A stretch of DNA of 64,000 nucleotides, from the NCBI RefSeq assembly GCF_002939475.1, contig NZ_PKFQ01000001.1:2542001-2606000 (forward strand), read 5' to 3'. Positions 25,486 through 32,857 of this stretch are shown here, piece after piece; within the stretch, counting starts at the first letter, position 1; each line of letters starts with the position of its first letter. A program made the translations under genes and the position numbers. The notes under the pieces were generated by a model that did no database searches, had not been told where the DNA came from, and was given only the letters and a program-made list of their open reading frames with translations. Source of the DNA: Streptomyces cinnamoneus. GTDB lineage: Bacteria; Actinomycetota; Actinomycetes; Streptomycetales; Streptomycetaceae.

Positions 25486-25994
25486 GCGGGCGGGCGGCCG
25501 GCTACGGCGGCCCCCACGCCGGTGACGAGGTGGCGCGGCTGGAGGACGACGAGCGCCGGCTGGTCCTGGACCGCTTCGACCACGACGACGCCTGGCGGCT
25601 GGGCTCGCTGCTGACCGGTCTGGCCCGGGAGCGCGGGGCGGCGGTGACCGTCACGGTCCGCCGCGGTCCGCAGCGCCTCTTCCACTGCGCCCTGCCGGGC
25701 ACGTCGGCCGACAACGACGCCTGGGTCGACCGCAAGTGCCGCGTCGTCGAGCGGTACGCGGAGTCCTCCTTCCTGGTGGGCGCCCGCTTCCGGGCCAAGG
25801 GCCGCACGTTCGAGGACGCCTCCCGCCTCGACGCGGACCGTTACGCGGCCCATGGCGGGGCGTTCCCGCTGCGCGTGCGCGGCACGGGTGTCGTCGGCGC
25901 GGTGGCGGTGTCGGGACTGTCGCAGGCAGCGGACCACGCGCTGGTGGTGGAGGGGCTGGAGAGGTTCCTGGGCGTTGCCGGGGGCCGGCCCTAG
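25482..25994 (+). CDS. UPF0303 / heme-degrading-domain family protein
   Basis: 170 residues starting at a TTG that overlaps the previous stop (TTGA), with GGAGG just upstream. The core (VTVTVRRGPQRLFHCALPGTSADNDAWVDRK) and the end region (ALPLRVRGTGVVGAVAVSGLSQAADHALV-like segment) match the GlcG/HbpS-like fold of UPF0303 proteins, some of which bind heme or cobalamin-like ligands. No membrane segment. Linked to the oxidoreductase by coupling, so it may serve the same catabolic pathway. Confidence 0.82.
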   Translation: MSGRAAGYGGPHAGDEVARLEDDERRLVLDRFDHDDAWRLGSLLTGLARERGAAVTVTVRRGPQRLFHCALPGTSADNDAWVDRKCRVVERYAESSFLVGARFRAKGRTFEDASRLDADRYAAHGGAFPLRVRGTGVVGAVAVSGLSQAADHALVVEGLERFLGVAGGRP

Positions 25995-26188
25995 GGGCGA
26001 CCGGGGGCGGGACCCCGGAGCGGCTGGCCAACCGGCCTGGTGGGGCGGGACGATGACGGGCAAGACCACTCCGGCGGCATCGGGCGCCGGGCTCCCGGAC
26101 CCCCGCCCCGCCGTCCCGCACGCACGCCGCGCAATGCCTTGACCTAGGCTCAGGAGGCTTGATCCCCAACGAGAGGGAGGACGCACCG

Positions 26189-26818
26189 ATGACCACCGCC
26201 GAGATAGTGGAAGTCACCTCGGAGGCCGAACTGCGGGACATGCTGGGCCCGCCGGTCCCTGCCGCCGCGCAGAAGGTCCGCAGGCGCCTGGACGAGATCG
26301 ACAAGCAATGGCTCGCGTCGTCGCCCTTCCTCCTCGTGGCGACGGCCGCCGCCGACGGCTCCTGCGACGTCTCCCCCAAGGGGGACCCGGCGGGCTCCAC
26401 CCTCGTCCTCGACGACACGACCGTCGTGGTGCCGGAACGCCCCGGCAACCGCCGCGTCGACGGCTTCCTCAACGTCCTGAGCAACCCCCACGTGGGCCTG
26501 CTCTACGTCATCCCCGGCCGCGGCGACACCCTGCGGATCAACGGCCGGGCCCGCGTCGTCCGCGACGCGCCCTTCTTCGACGACCTCGTCGTCAAGGGCC
26601 ACCGCCCCCGACTGGCCCTCGTCGTGGACGTCGAGGAGGTCTTCTACCACTGCTCCAAGGCGTTCCTGCGGTCCGCCCTGTGGAAGCCGGAGACCTGGAC
26701 CCCGGACGCGGCCCCCTCCCGCGCCCGCATCTCCAAGGCCCTGGAGCGCCCCGAGGACAGCCTGGAGGAACTGGAGCAGTACTACGGCACGTCGTACGCC
26801 GACAAGTTGTACGAGTAG
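26189..26818 (+). CDS. Pyridoxamine 5'-phosphate oxidase-family FMN-binding protein (MSMEG_1061 type)
   Basis: 209 residues; the ATG has GGGAGG upstream. The split-barrel flavin fold is recognised by FLLVATAAADGSCDVSPKGDP, then RVDGFLNVLSNPHVGLLYVIPG and GRARVVRDA. The family includes F420- or FMN-dependent reductases of unknown substrate. A C-terminal segment with FYHCSKAFLRSALWKP is typical of this subgroup. Cytoplasmic. It sits just upstream of a DUF1697 gene with a 27-base gap, perhaps co-transcribed. Confidence 0.88.
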   Translation: MTTAEIVEVTSEAELRDMLGPPVPAAAQKVRRRLDEIDKQWLASSPFLLVATAAADGSCDVSPKGDPAGSTLVLDDTTVVVPERPGNRRVDGFLNVLSNPHVGLLYVIPGRGDTLRINGRARVVRDAPFFDDLVVKGHRPRLALVVDVEEVFYHCSKAFLRSALWKPETWTPDAAPSRARISKALERPEDSLEELEQYYGTSYADKLYE

Positions 26819-26845
26819 GTGGCGGGCTCTGCTTAGGGTGAGCCC

Positions 26846-27400
26846 ATGACGACGAAGGCGTACGCGGCGCTTCTGCGCGGGATCAACGTGGGCGGCCACA
26901 AGAAGGTGCCCATGGCCGGCCTGCGGGAGCTGCTCACGGAGCTCGGGCACGGTGACGTACGCACGTATCTGCAGAGCGGCAACGCCGTCTTCACCAGCGC
27001 CGTCGAGGACGAGGAGGCGCTCGCGGCGCAGTTGCGGCAGGCCATCTGGGAGCGCTTCGGGTTCGACGTCGGCGTCCTCGTGCGCGGTCACGCGTACCTG
27101 CGGGCGGTGGCCGACGCGTGCCCGTTCCCGGCGGCCTCGCTCGAGGGCAGGCAGCTGCACGTCACGTTCTTCTCCGAGCCGGTCGACGCGGCGCGCTTCG
27201 CGTCCGTGGAGGCGGCGCGGTACGCACCCGAGGAGTTCCGGCTGGGGGACCGCGCGCTCTACCTCTACGCGCCGGACGGCCTGGGCCGTTCCAAGCTCGC
27301 GGAGGTCCTGACGAGGGCCACCCCGGCGAAGAGCGGGATCGTCGCCACGAGCCGCAACTGGAACACGGTCGTCAAACTCGTGGAGTGGACGGCGGCCTGA
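26846..27400 (+). CDS. DUF1697 family protein
   Basis: 184 residues starting with the family hallmark YAALLRGINVGGHKKVPMAGL and followed by TYLQSGNAVFTS. DUF1697 proteins are widespread in actinobacteria and have no established function. Cytosolic, no catalytic residues known. Length is usual for the family. A hairpin that includes the stop codon terminates the unit. Confidence 0.92.
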   Translation: MTTKAYAALLRGINVGGHKKVPMAGLRELLTELGHGDVRTYLQSGNAVFTSAVEDEEALAAQLRQAIWERFGFDVGVLVRGHAYLRAVADACPFPAASLEGRQLHVTFFSEPVDAARFASVEAARYAPEEFRLGDRALYLYAPDGLGRSKLAEVLTRATPAKSGIVATSRNWNTVVKLVEWTAA

Positions 27401-27433
27401 CCGCCGGGGCAGGCGCCGCGCGGCCCGGTCAGG
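27396..27433 (+). terminator. Terminator after the DUF1697 gene
   Basis: CCTGACCG/CGGTCAGG arms enclose a GC-rich 22-base centre and span the stop codon; a second hairpin (AGGGGCT/AGCCCC) follows at 27431-27454. Confidence 0.6.
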
Positions 27434-27507
27434 GGCTCTTGCCGCAAGCCCCCTCACCGGCCCTGGGCTGAAAGCGGCGGGAGGGGAACCCACCCGCGCG
27501 GTCGCCG

Positions 27508-28035
27508 TCAGGGGTGCCAGATCTCCTTGATGGTCTTCACCTTGCCCTCGCCGTCCAGCGTGATGTCGTAGATGTTCCCGGAGCAGCTGTAGGGCGACTT
27601 CACGGCGCTCGTGTCCGTCATGCAGTCGCCGGCGTGCATCCACAGCTCCCCGACGGGGACCGTCTTGGTGGAGCCGGACCCGGTGGCGAGTTCGGCCTTC
27701 ACCTCGCCGGCGGTGAAGGTGTAGTACTTCGCCTCGCCCTGGCCGTGGTAGATCCAGTCGTTGGGCGTGCAGGTCGGCTTGGCGTCCTTGGCGGACATCG
27801 AGCCCTTCGACGGCGGCACGGCGATCTCGACCATCTTGTGGCCGGCCGGCAGCTTCGGCGGCTGCCCGCAGTCGCCGCCGCCCTGGTCGCCGGAGCCGCC
27901 GCCGTCGGTCTGCTTCGCCGCCGGCGAGGAGGCGCTGGAGCCGCCGGCCTTGTCGTCCTCGGGCCCGCAGGCGGCGAGGCCGCCGACCGCGGCGACGAGT
28001 GCGAGCGCGCTGACGAAACGCCGAGTCGTTTTCAT
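27508..28035 (-). CDS. Secreted lipoprotein, unknown function
   Basis: 175 residues with a lipoprotein signal: a basic MKTTRR start, a hydrophobic core and the lipobox LAAC (Cys23). The mature part begins with a Gly/Ser/Asp-rich linker, then a compact domain with four further cysteines (DCGQPP, PTCTPND, GDCMTD and YSCSGN), which may form two disulfides. GGGGGA lies 6 bases before the ATG. It converges on the DUF1697 gene across two hairpins. No known family recognised. Confidence 0.82.
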   Translation of the reverse strand: MKTTRRFVSALALVAAVGGLAACGPEDDKAGGSSASSPAAKQTDGGGSGDQGGGDCGQPPKLPAGHKMVEIAVPPSKGSMSAKDAKPTCTPNDWIYHGQGEAKYYTFTAGEVKAELATGSGSTKTVPVGELWMHAGDCMTDTSAVKSPYSCSGNIYDITLDGEGKVKTIKEIWHP

Positions 28036-28166
28036 GTCAATTCCCCCGTGAGCCAAAAAGTGTCGTGATCTTGTCAAACGAGGGAGAGTTCTACACCAGG
28101 GGACAGCCGAAGATCCAATCGGTGCGGGCCGGCGACGAGGGTCCATCCGCCACCGGCCCTACGGGG

Positions 28167-28682
28167 TTACGCCCGGTGCGGCTCCGGCGTCACGGCGCGG
28201 AAGCGGGCCGTGACGTCGTCGCTGCTCCGGCGCTCGAGCCCGGCCTTCTCGAGCACGCGGACCGAGGCCGGGTTCGCCAACTCCACGTCGGCGTAGACGG
28301 TGTGGACGTTCGGCGAGGCCAGGGCGTACGCCACGAGGGCCCGTGCGGCCTCGGGGGCGTAGCCGCGGCCGCGCCGCGAGGGCACGACGCCGTACCCGAA
28401 CTCGACCCGGCCGTCGCTCGGCGGCCAGAGCAGGCTGATGCTGCCGACCACCAGGCCGCTGTCGCGCTCGACGATCTGACGGTGGGCGTGCTCGCTCGAC
28501 GGGTCCGCCTGCGCTCCGATGAAGCCGGCGATGACGCGGTCGCCCTCGGCGGGGAAGTCCTCGGCCCAGTGCGCGGACCGGCCGTCGCCCACCACGGTGG
28601 CGATCTCGTCGGCGGACCATGGCCGCAGCGCGAGGCGGTCGGTGATCAGATCCGTACCGGCAGCAAGGAAGAAAGAAGACAC
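28167..28682 (-). CDS. GNAT-family N-acetyltransferase (RimJ/RimL-like)
   Basis: 171 residues from a GTG with AGGAG 7 bases upstream. The start region (LITDRLALRPWSADEIATVV) and the acetyl-CoA loop (VVPSRRGRGYAPEAARAL) identify the RimJ/RimL-type GNAT fold that acetylates N-termini or small amines. VYADVELANPASVRVLEKAG is the usual C-terminal part. The substrate is unknown. Upstream lies a gene-poor gap. Confidence 0.9.
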   Translation of the reverse strand: MSSFFLAAGTDLITDRLALRPWSADEIATVVGDGRSAHWAEDFPAEGDRVIAGFIGAQADPSSEHAHRQIVERDSGLVVGSISLLWPPSDGRVEFGYGVVPSRRGRGYAPEAARALVAYALASPNVHTVYADVELANPASVRVLEKAGLERRSSDDVTARFRAVTPEPHRA

Positions 28683-29210
28683 GCGAAACTCCTGGTCGTT
28701 CAGACGACCGGACCGCGGATCACGCTCGCGCGGCCCGGATGAGGGCATGCTGATGAAGCGTCTGGCGGGCCATATTCATCAACCTCCCTTGTCTCGACCG
28801 GGGTGGACGTCGCGCGAGCAGAAGATATCAAGGGCACCTTGGTCCCGCTACGCCGGAGTAATCGACGGCCTGATCCCCGCCGGGCGAGAGCTGCCCCAGC
28901 GACACCCCATCGCCCAGGAGCAACTTCATGACCCACCCCGAGCGGCTCAACCAGGACCTGCTGGACTTCGTCGGGGACGCACCCCACGCCTGAGGAGCGC
29001 AGCGACGGGTGGCGTTTCGCGCCCACCCACCGGGCCTCCGGAAGGATCGCGGCAGCAGCCCGCGCCGGAGCGCAGCGGAGGCTTCGGTGACCCCGGCCGA
29101 CGACCGGCCCGCCGGACCGGCGACCGGACCCCAGCCCCTCCCCCTCCCCTCCGCTGCCGGCGCCTTGCGCCGAAGGCGCGAGACGAGAGCCGCACCCCGC
29201 AGAGCCGCAT
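28683..29210. other. Gene-poor gap
   Basis: About 530 bases without a convincing long gene. Long open frames here on both strands have Arg/Ser/Gly/Cys-rich translations with no domain and no ribosome site. The only credible item is a 21-residue open frame at 28928. The right half is GC-rich sequence of the kind common between Streptomyces genes. It may be decayed DNA at the edge of the accessory XRE/DUF397 stretch. Confidence 0.5.
28928..28993 (+). CDS. Possible 21-residue peptide gene or 5' remnant
   Basis: ATG preceded by AGGAG at 7 bases, and codons with strong GC third-position bias, encoding MTHPERLNQDLLDFVGDAPHA. It could be a real small protein, or the preserved first codons of a lost gene; the LLDFV...HA pattern is faintly like the N-terminus of M18-type aminopeptidases. 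Neither is proven. Confidence 0.3.
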   Translation: MTHPERLNQDLLDFVGDAPHA

Positions 29211-29420
29211 TCACTGCCCCACCGAAGCGAAGCCGACGGCACGCCTGGGGCGGATGCGCTGCCACGCGGCGGGCACGACGGCCTGGGGCAACCCCGGTGG
29301 CCGCAACGCGCCGTACTCCGTGAAGTGCCGCGTCCCGCACTCCCCGCACCGCAGCTCGCCCCCGCCTCCCGCCCAGCCGCCACGGTGCGGGCAATCCCCT
29401 GCCCGTCCGCGGGTCACCAC
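29211..29420 (-). CDS. Small Cys-pair protein, unknown
   Basis: 69 residues. It has GDCPH and CGEC pairs, a possible zinc site, followed by GTRHFTEYGALRPPGLPQAV, which resembles short Streptomyces proteins found beside XRE/DUF397 genes. Its GTG overlaps the end of the upstream Cys-pair gene on the same strand, suggesting co-translation. Short and unproven. Confidence 0.5.
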   Translation of the reverse strand: MVTRGRAGDCPHRGGWAGGGGELRCGECGTRHFTEYGALRPPGLPQAVVPAAWQRIRPRRAVGFASVGQ

Positions 29421-29755
29421 GTTTCCGCCTCGTACGAGGCGTGGCTCGCGCGGTAGTGGCTCCGCACCGCGATCGTCCTGGTCACCGCGAGAGCCCGGTC
29501 ACCCCGGTCCACGGCGGCCCGCTGCGCGGCGGTCAGCTCGCGGCACTCGGGGCAGCCCACGGGTGCGGCGGTTCCGGCCAACCCTGCGGCTTCGCGCTCG
29601 GCGCGCGTGGCCAGGCGCAGTGCGGTGGCGGGGACTTCCCACTGCAACCCACCGCCGGGACGTTGCACTTGCACGCGCACACCAGTGCCGCCCATCACCT
29701 GCGCGAGTCTGTTCTCGCGGGTGTCTACGACGTATGCGCCAGGCCTGTACGTCAT
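29414..29755 (-). CDS. Small protein with KOW/SH3-like N-terminus and CPEC motif, unknown
   Basis: 113 residues. The N-terminus (YRPGAYVVDTRENRLAQVMG, then a Gly-rich VQVQRPGGGLQWEVP) reads like a small SH3-type barrel common in actinobacterial XRE neighbourhoods. A CPEC pair near residue 70 is followed by a basic C-terminal helix. The ATG is preferred over a GTG three codons upstream because it sits at the right distance from GGAAGG. It is divergent from the XRE regulator, 230 bases away, and may share its promoter region. Confidence 0.65.
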   Translation of the reverse strand: MTYRPGAYVVDTRENRLAQVMGGTGVRVQVQRPGGGLQWEVPATALRLATRAEREAAGLAGTAAPVGCPECRELTAAQRAAVDRGDRALAVTRTIAVRSHYRASHASYEAETW

Positions 29756-29985
29756 CCACGCCACCTTCCCCCGGAAGCCCTCTGCGCCAACTCAGCGAGT
29801 GGCACCCCTAGTTAGCGCCGCAGCGCCTCTCGGCAGCGCCGTCTCACGGTGGACCCAGCATCCGGGAAGCTGCAAGCGGCAGAGCTACAAATTGGAGAAT
29901 TGAACTCTTCCGGGTGGCGATTGCAGACCACGGTTGGGGAGGATGCGCGCACCAGGCGTGGTCACACGAGCCCGGGGAGGCAGAC

Positions 29986-30858
29986 ATGGGACAACCAGCG
30001 CGCCGCACAGCCCGACGTCGGAGGCTGGGAGGTGCCCTCAAGGATGCGAGGGAAGCGGCGCAGGTCAGCGCCATCGAAGCGGCACAAGCAATCCACGGCG
30101 ACAACACGAAGATCAGCCGCATCGAGACCGGACGCCATCGCGTCACACGCCTGGAGCTTGAGACGCTGCTCAACCTCTACCAGGTCAAAGACGAGCAGAC
30201 CCGCGACTGGCTCATCGCACTGGCTTCCGAGGGTCGCAAGCGAAGTTGGTGGCGCCAGCACAGCGACGCCCTCCCGCCGGGGCTCAAGGAGTTGCTGACT
30301 CTCGAGTCCGACGCCGCCAAGATCTGCGCCTTCCAGAGTCAAGTCATCCCGGGTCTCTTGCAGACGAGGGAGTACGCGACCGCAGTCATGGCCGGCGCCG
30401 AGCAGAAGCAGATGAGCACCGAAAAGCTCGACTTCTTCGTCGACCTACGCATGAACCGCCAGCAGATCTTCCAGCAGGACAACGCGCCCAGCTATCTCTG
30501 CATCATGCCGGAAGGTGTAGTGCGCCAGCAGCTCGGCGGCCCGAAGGTCATGGCCGCCCAACTGCGCCACTTGATCGCGTTGAATCGACCACCCATGATG
30601 ACGATTCAGGTCATCCCCTTCTCTCAAGGGGCGTTTACAGCAACGGGCGGTTCATTCGTCCTCTACTCGTACCCAGACCCGCTGGACCTGGACGTGGTGC
30701 AGGTCGAGTACCTCGACGGCGCTCTGTACCTCGAAGAAGATGAGACAGTCGAGAAATACCGAAGCGCCCTGGACGGCCTTCGGGCAGCGGCACTGTCCTC
30801 ACAACAGTCCGTCGACCTCATCTCGTCCATCGCCCGCGATTTAGAGGGTGACAGCTGA
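29986..30858 (+). CDS. XRE-family regulator with DUF5753 (Scr1/BldB-partner type)
   Basis: 290 residues from an ATG with GGGAGG 5 bases upstream. The N-terminal helix-turn-helix (LGGALKDAREAAQVSAIEAAQAIHG then TKISRIETGRHRVT) is followed by a DUF5753 domain (FQSQVIPGLLQTREYATAVM, then MTIQVIPFSQGAFTATGGSFVL). Such regulators act with a partner DUF397 protein, as WhiJ-type systems do in development and antibiotic control. A leucine TTA codon lies at 30841-30843, five codons before the stop, making bldA dependence possible. Two DUF397 genes follow. Confidence 0.92.
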   Translation: MGQPARRTARRRRLGGALKDAREAAQVSAIEAAQAIHGDNTKISRIETGRHRVTRLELETLLNLYQVKDEQTRDWLIALASEGRKRSWWRQHSDALPPGLKELLTLESDAAKICAFQSQVIPGLLQTREYATAVMAGAEQKQMSTEKLDFFVDLRMNRQQIFQQDNAPSYLCIMPEGVVRQQLGGPKVMAAQLRHLIALNRPPMMTIQVIPFSQGAFTATGGSFVLYSYPDPLDLDVVQVEYLDGALYLEEDETVEKYRSALDGLRAAALSSQQSVDLISSIARDLEGDS

Positions 30859-30868
30859 GAGGCACCAC

Positions 30869-31111
30869 GTGTTACACAACAGACTCTCTGCACATAGATG
30901 GCGTAAGTCCTCATACAGTGGGGATCAGAACCCGTCGTGTTTGGAGTGGCAGCACACCCCCGACGGGTCGATTGCCATACGCGACAGCAAAACCCCTTCA
31001 CGCGGCGGGTTTCTGTTCCGCCGCGAGGCATGGTCGGCATTCGTCATCGCCTTACAGAGCGAGAGCGCAGAAGCCAGCAAGCTGAGAAGCGAGCAGGAGG
31101 CACGCAGATGA
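30869..31111 (+). CDS. DUF397 protein, TTA-containing
   Basis: 80 residues from a GTG with GAGAGG 6 bases upstream. The family core is WRKSSYSGDQNPSCLEWQHT and SIAIRDSKTPSRGG, with a longer than usual charged C-terminal helix. DUF397 proteins antagonise or assist the adjacent XRE/DUF5753 regulator. Codon 2 is TTA (30872-30874) and another TTA is at 31052-31054, so translation probably needs the bldA tRNA. It overlaps the next DUF397 gene by ATGA. Confidence 0.88.
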   Translation: MLHNRLSAHRWRKSSYSGDQNPSCLEWQHTPDGSIAIRDSKTPSRGGFLFRREAWSAFVIALQSESAEASKLRSEQEARR

Positions 31112-31305
31112 CCATCACCCCGCAGGCCCTCTGGCACAAGAGCAGCTACAGCTCTGGCGGCGATAACTGCGTAGAAGTCGCCACCCAAGCCCACCCCGCC
31201 CCCATAGCCATACGCGACTCCAAGCACCCCCACGGCCCCCTACTCACCTTCAGCCCCGCCGAGTTCCGTTTCTTCACGCGAGCCCTCACAGACGGCACTC
31301 TCTAG
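31108..31305 (+). CDS. DUF397 protein, second copy
   Basis: 65 residues, ATG with GGAGG 6 bases upstream and overlapping the previous stop. The usual short form: ALWHKSSYSSGGDNCVEVAT, PIAIRDSKHPHGP, LTFSPAEFRFFTRAL. It shares the core with its neighbour but little outside it, so the duplication is old. It forms a three-gene unit with the XRE regulator. Confidence 0.92.
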   Translation: MTITPQALWHKSSYSSGGDNCVEVATQAHPAPIAIRDSKHPHGPLLTFSPAEFRFFTRALTDGTL

Positions 31306-31322
31306 AAGCGCGCACCAGCACC

Positions 31323-31377
31323 CGCGACTCACCCCGGCCCCACCGCGACTCACCCCGGGGCCCGCGACTCACCCCGG
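31323..31377. repeat. Three direct repeats of 15 bases
   Basis: CGCGACTCACCCCGG occurs at 31323, 31344 and 31363, in the spacer between the DUF397 gene and the acetyltransferase gene. Near-regular spacing of 19-21 bases. Purpose unknown. Confidence 0.8.
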
Positions 31378-31522
31378 GCCCGCCGGGTCCGGCCCGGGGC
31401 CGGGGTGCCGGGGCCAGCCGCCGCCCGGCCGTAATTCGCTTGCCCTGGCCACGCGTCACCGCTGCACTGTGGCGGGGTACCACGACCCGTGGTGCCCGTA
31501 TCCCGGGGAGGCAGCGGCAGCA

Positions 31523-32776
31523 ATGGAGATCCGTCCTACGACCGACAAGGATCTCGACGTCTTCGTCGACACCCTTCACGCCGCGTTCGGCCGCTTCCCC
31601 GAGACCCCGGCCGAGGACGGCGGCGGGCTCTGGTGGTCGGCGCTCGAAACGGACCGCAGTCTGCTCGCCGTGGCCGCGGACGGGCGGCCCGTCGGTACCG
31701 CCAGCGCGTACTCCTTCGAGCTCACTCTGCCCGGTGAGGCCCTCGTCCCGGCCGCCGGCGTGACCGGCGTCGGCGTCCTGCCCTCGCACCGGCGCCAGGG
31801 CGTGCTCACCGCGATGATGCGGCATCAGCTCGTCGAGCTGCGATCCCGAGGGGAGTTCCTCTCGGTACTGCTGGCCTCCGAGGCGCTGATCTACCGCCGG
31901 TTCGGCTACGGACCGGCGACCTACGCGCAGCAGCTGACCGTGGCGCGCCACCAGGCCGCCTTCGCCCGCCCCCGGGCCCGCGGAACGGCCGGCATCCCGG
32001 CGACCGGCTCGGACGCCGGCCCGGACGCCGGCTCGGACACCGGTTCGGTCGAGCTGCTGCGGCGTGCCGAGTGCGGCGGGATCCTGGAAGAGGTCTACGA
32101 CCGGTACCGCCGCGCCCAGCCCGGCGCGCTGTCCCGGCCGCACCGCTGGTGGGCCTTGGGCGCCGGGCAGCCCCCAGTGTCGTCGGCACCCCGCCATGTC
32201 GCCGTCCACCGGGACCCCGACGGCGTCCCGGACGGGTACGCCAGCTACTCGGTCGAGTCCAACACCCTGACCGTCGACGAGACCATCGCCACCGACGACG
32301 CCGCCTTCACGGCCCTGGCCCGGTTCGTACTCGGACACGACCTGGTCACCCAGGTCGTGTTCAAGCGCCTGCCGCCCGAGCACCCGCTGCGCTGGCAGCT
32401 TGAGGACTTCCGCGCCGGCCAGGTGAGCGACGACGACTGGCTCTGGGTGCGGCTGCTGGACGTCCCGCGTGCGCTGACCGCGCGCGGCTGGTGCGCGGAC
32501 GGCGAGCTCGTCCTCGACGTCGACGACCCGTTCCTCGGCGAGCACGGCCGCTACCTGCTGACCGTCCGGGGCGGCGAAGCCGACTGCGTACCGACGGACC
32601 GGGAGCCCGACCTGTCCCTGGACGTGAGCGACCTGGGCTCGGTCTACCTCGGTGGCACCACCCCCAGCACGCTCGTGCGCGCCGGACACGTCCGGGCCCA
32701 CCGCCCGGGGGCGGCCGCCCTCGCCGACGCCCTCTTCCGCGCCGAGCGCCCCCCGCACTGCCTGCACTGGTTCTGA
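31523..32776 (+). CDS. Eis-like GNAT acetyltransferase
   Basis: 417 residues. N-terminal GNAT domain with the acetyl-CoA loop VLPSHRRQGVLTAMM, a second degenerate GNAT domain, and a C-terminal SCP2-like domain ending in HCLHWF; in Mycobacterium Eis the terminal Phe carboxylate is the catalytic base, and Phe is also last here. Eis enzymes acetylate aminoglycosides at several amines and act as hexamers, but natural substrates are unclear. A short run of 12-base tandem repeats codes for Gly-Ser-Asp-Ala near residues 160-175. The start at 31523 is chosen by family length; its ribosome site is weak. Confidence 0.88.
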   Translation: MEIRPTTDKDLDVFVDTLHAAFGRFPETPAEDGGGLWWSALETDRSLLAVAADGRPVGTASAYSFELTLPGEALVPAAGVTGVGVLPSHRRQGVLTAMMRHQLVELRSRGEFLSVLLASEALIYRRFGYGPATYAQQLTVARHQAAFARPRARGTAGIPATGSDAGPDAGSDTGSVELLRRAECGGILEEVYDRYRRAQPGALSRPHRWWALGAGQPPVSSAPRHVAVHRDPDGVPDGYASYSVESNTLTVDETIATDDAAFTALARFVLGHDLVTQVVFKRLPPEHPLRWQLEDFRAGQVSDDDWLWVRLLDVPRALTARGWCADGELVLDVDDPFLGEHGRYLLTVRGGEADCVPTDREPDLSLDVSDLGSVYLGGTTPSTLVRAGHVRAHRPGAAALADALFRAERPPHCLHWF

Positions 32777-32857
32777 CCGCCCACGGTCAGAACCTCACGC
32801 GCCCCCGCCCTGCCCCCACCCTGCCCCGCCCCCGCCTCCGCCCTGCCGTGCCGCCCC

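Noticed and set aside
28700..29394. Open frames of about 190-230 codons on the minus strand
   Set aside because: Translations are rich in Gly/Arg/Ser/Cys and Pro without any domain, and lack ribosome sites; likely non-coding.
31323..31377. CRISPR array
   Set aside because: Only three repeats of 15 bases with 4-6-base spacers; far too short and no cas genes.
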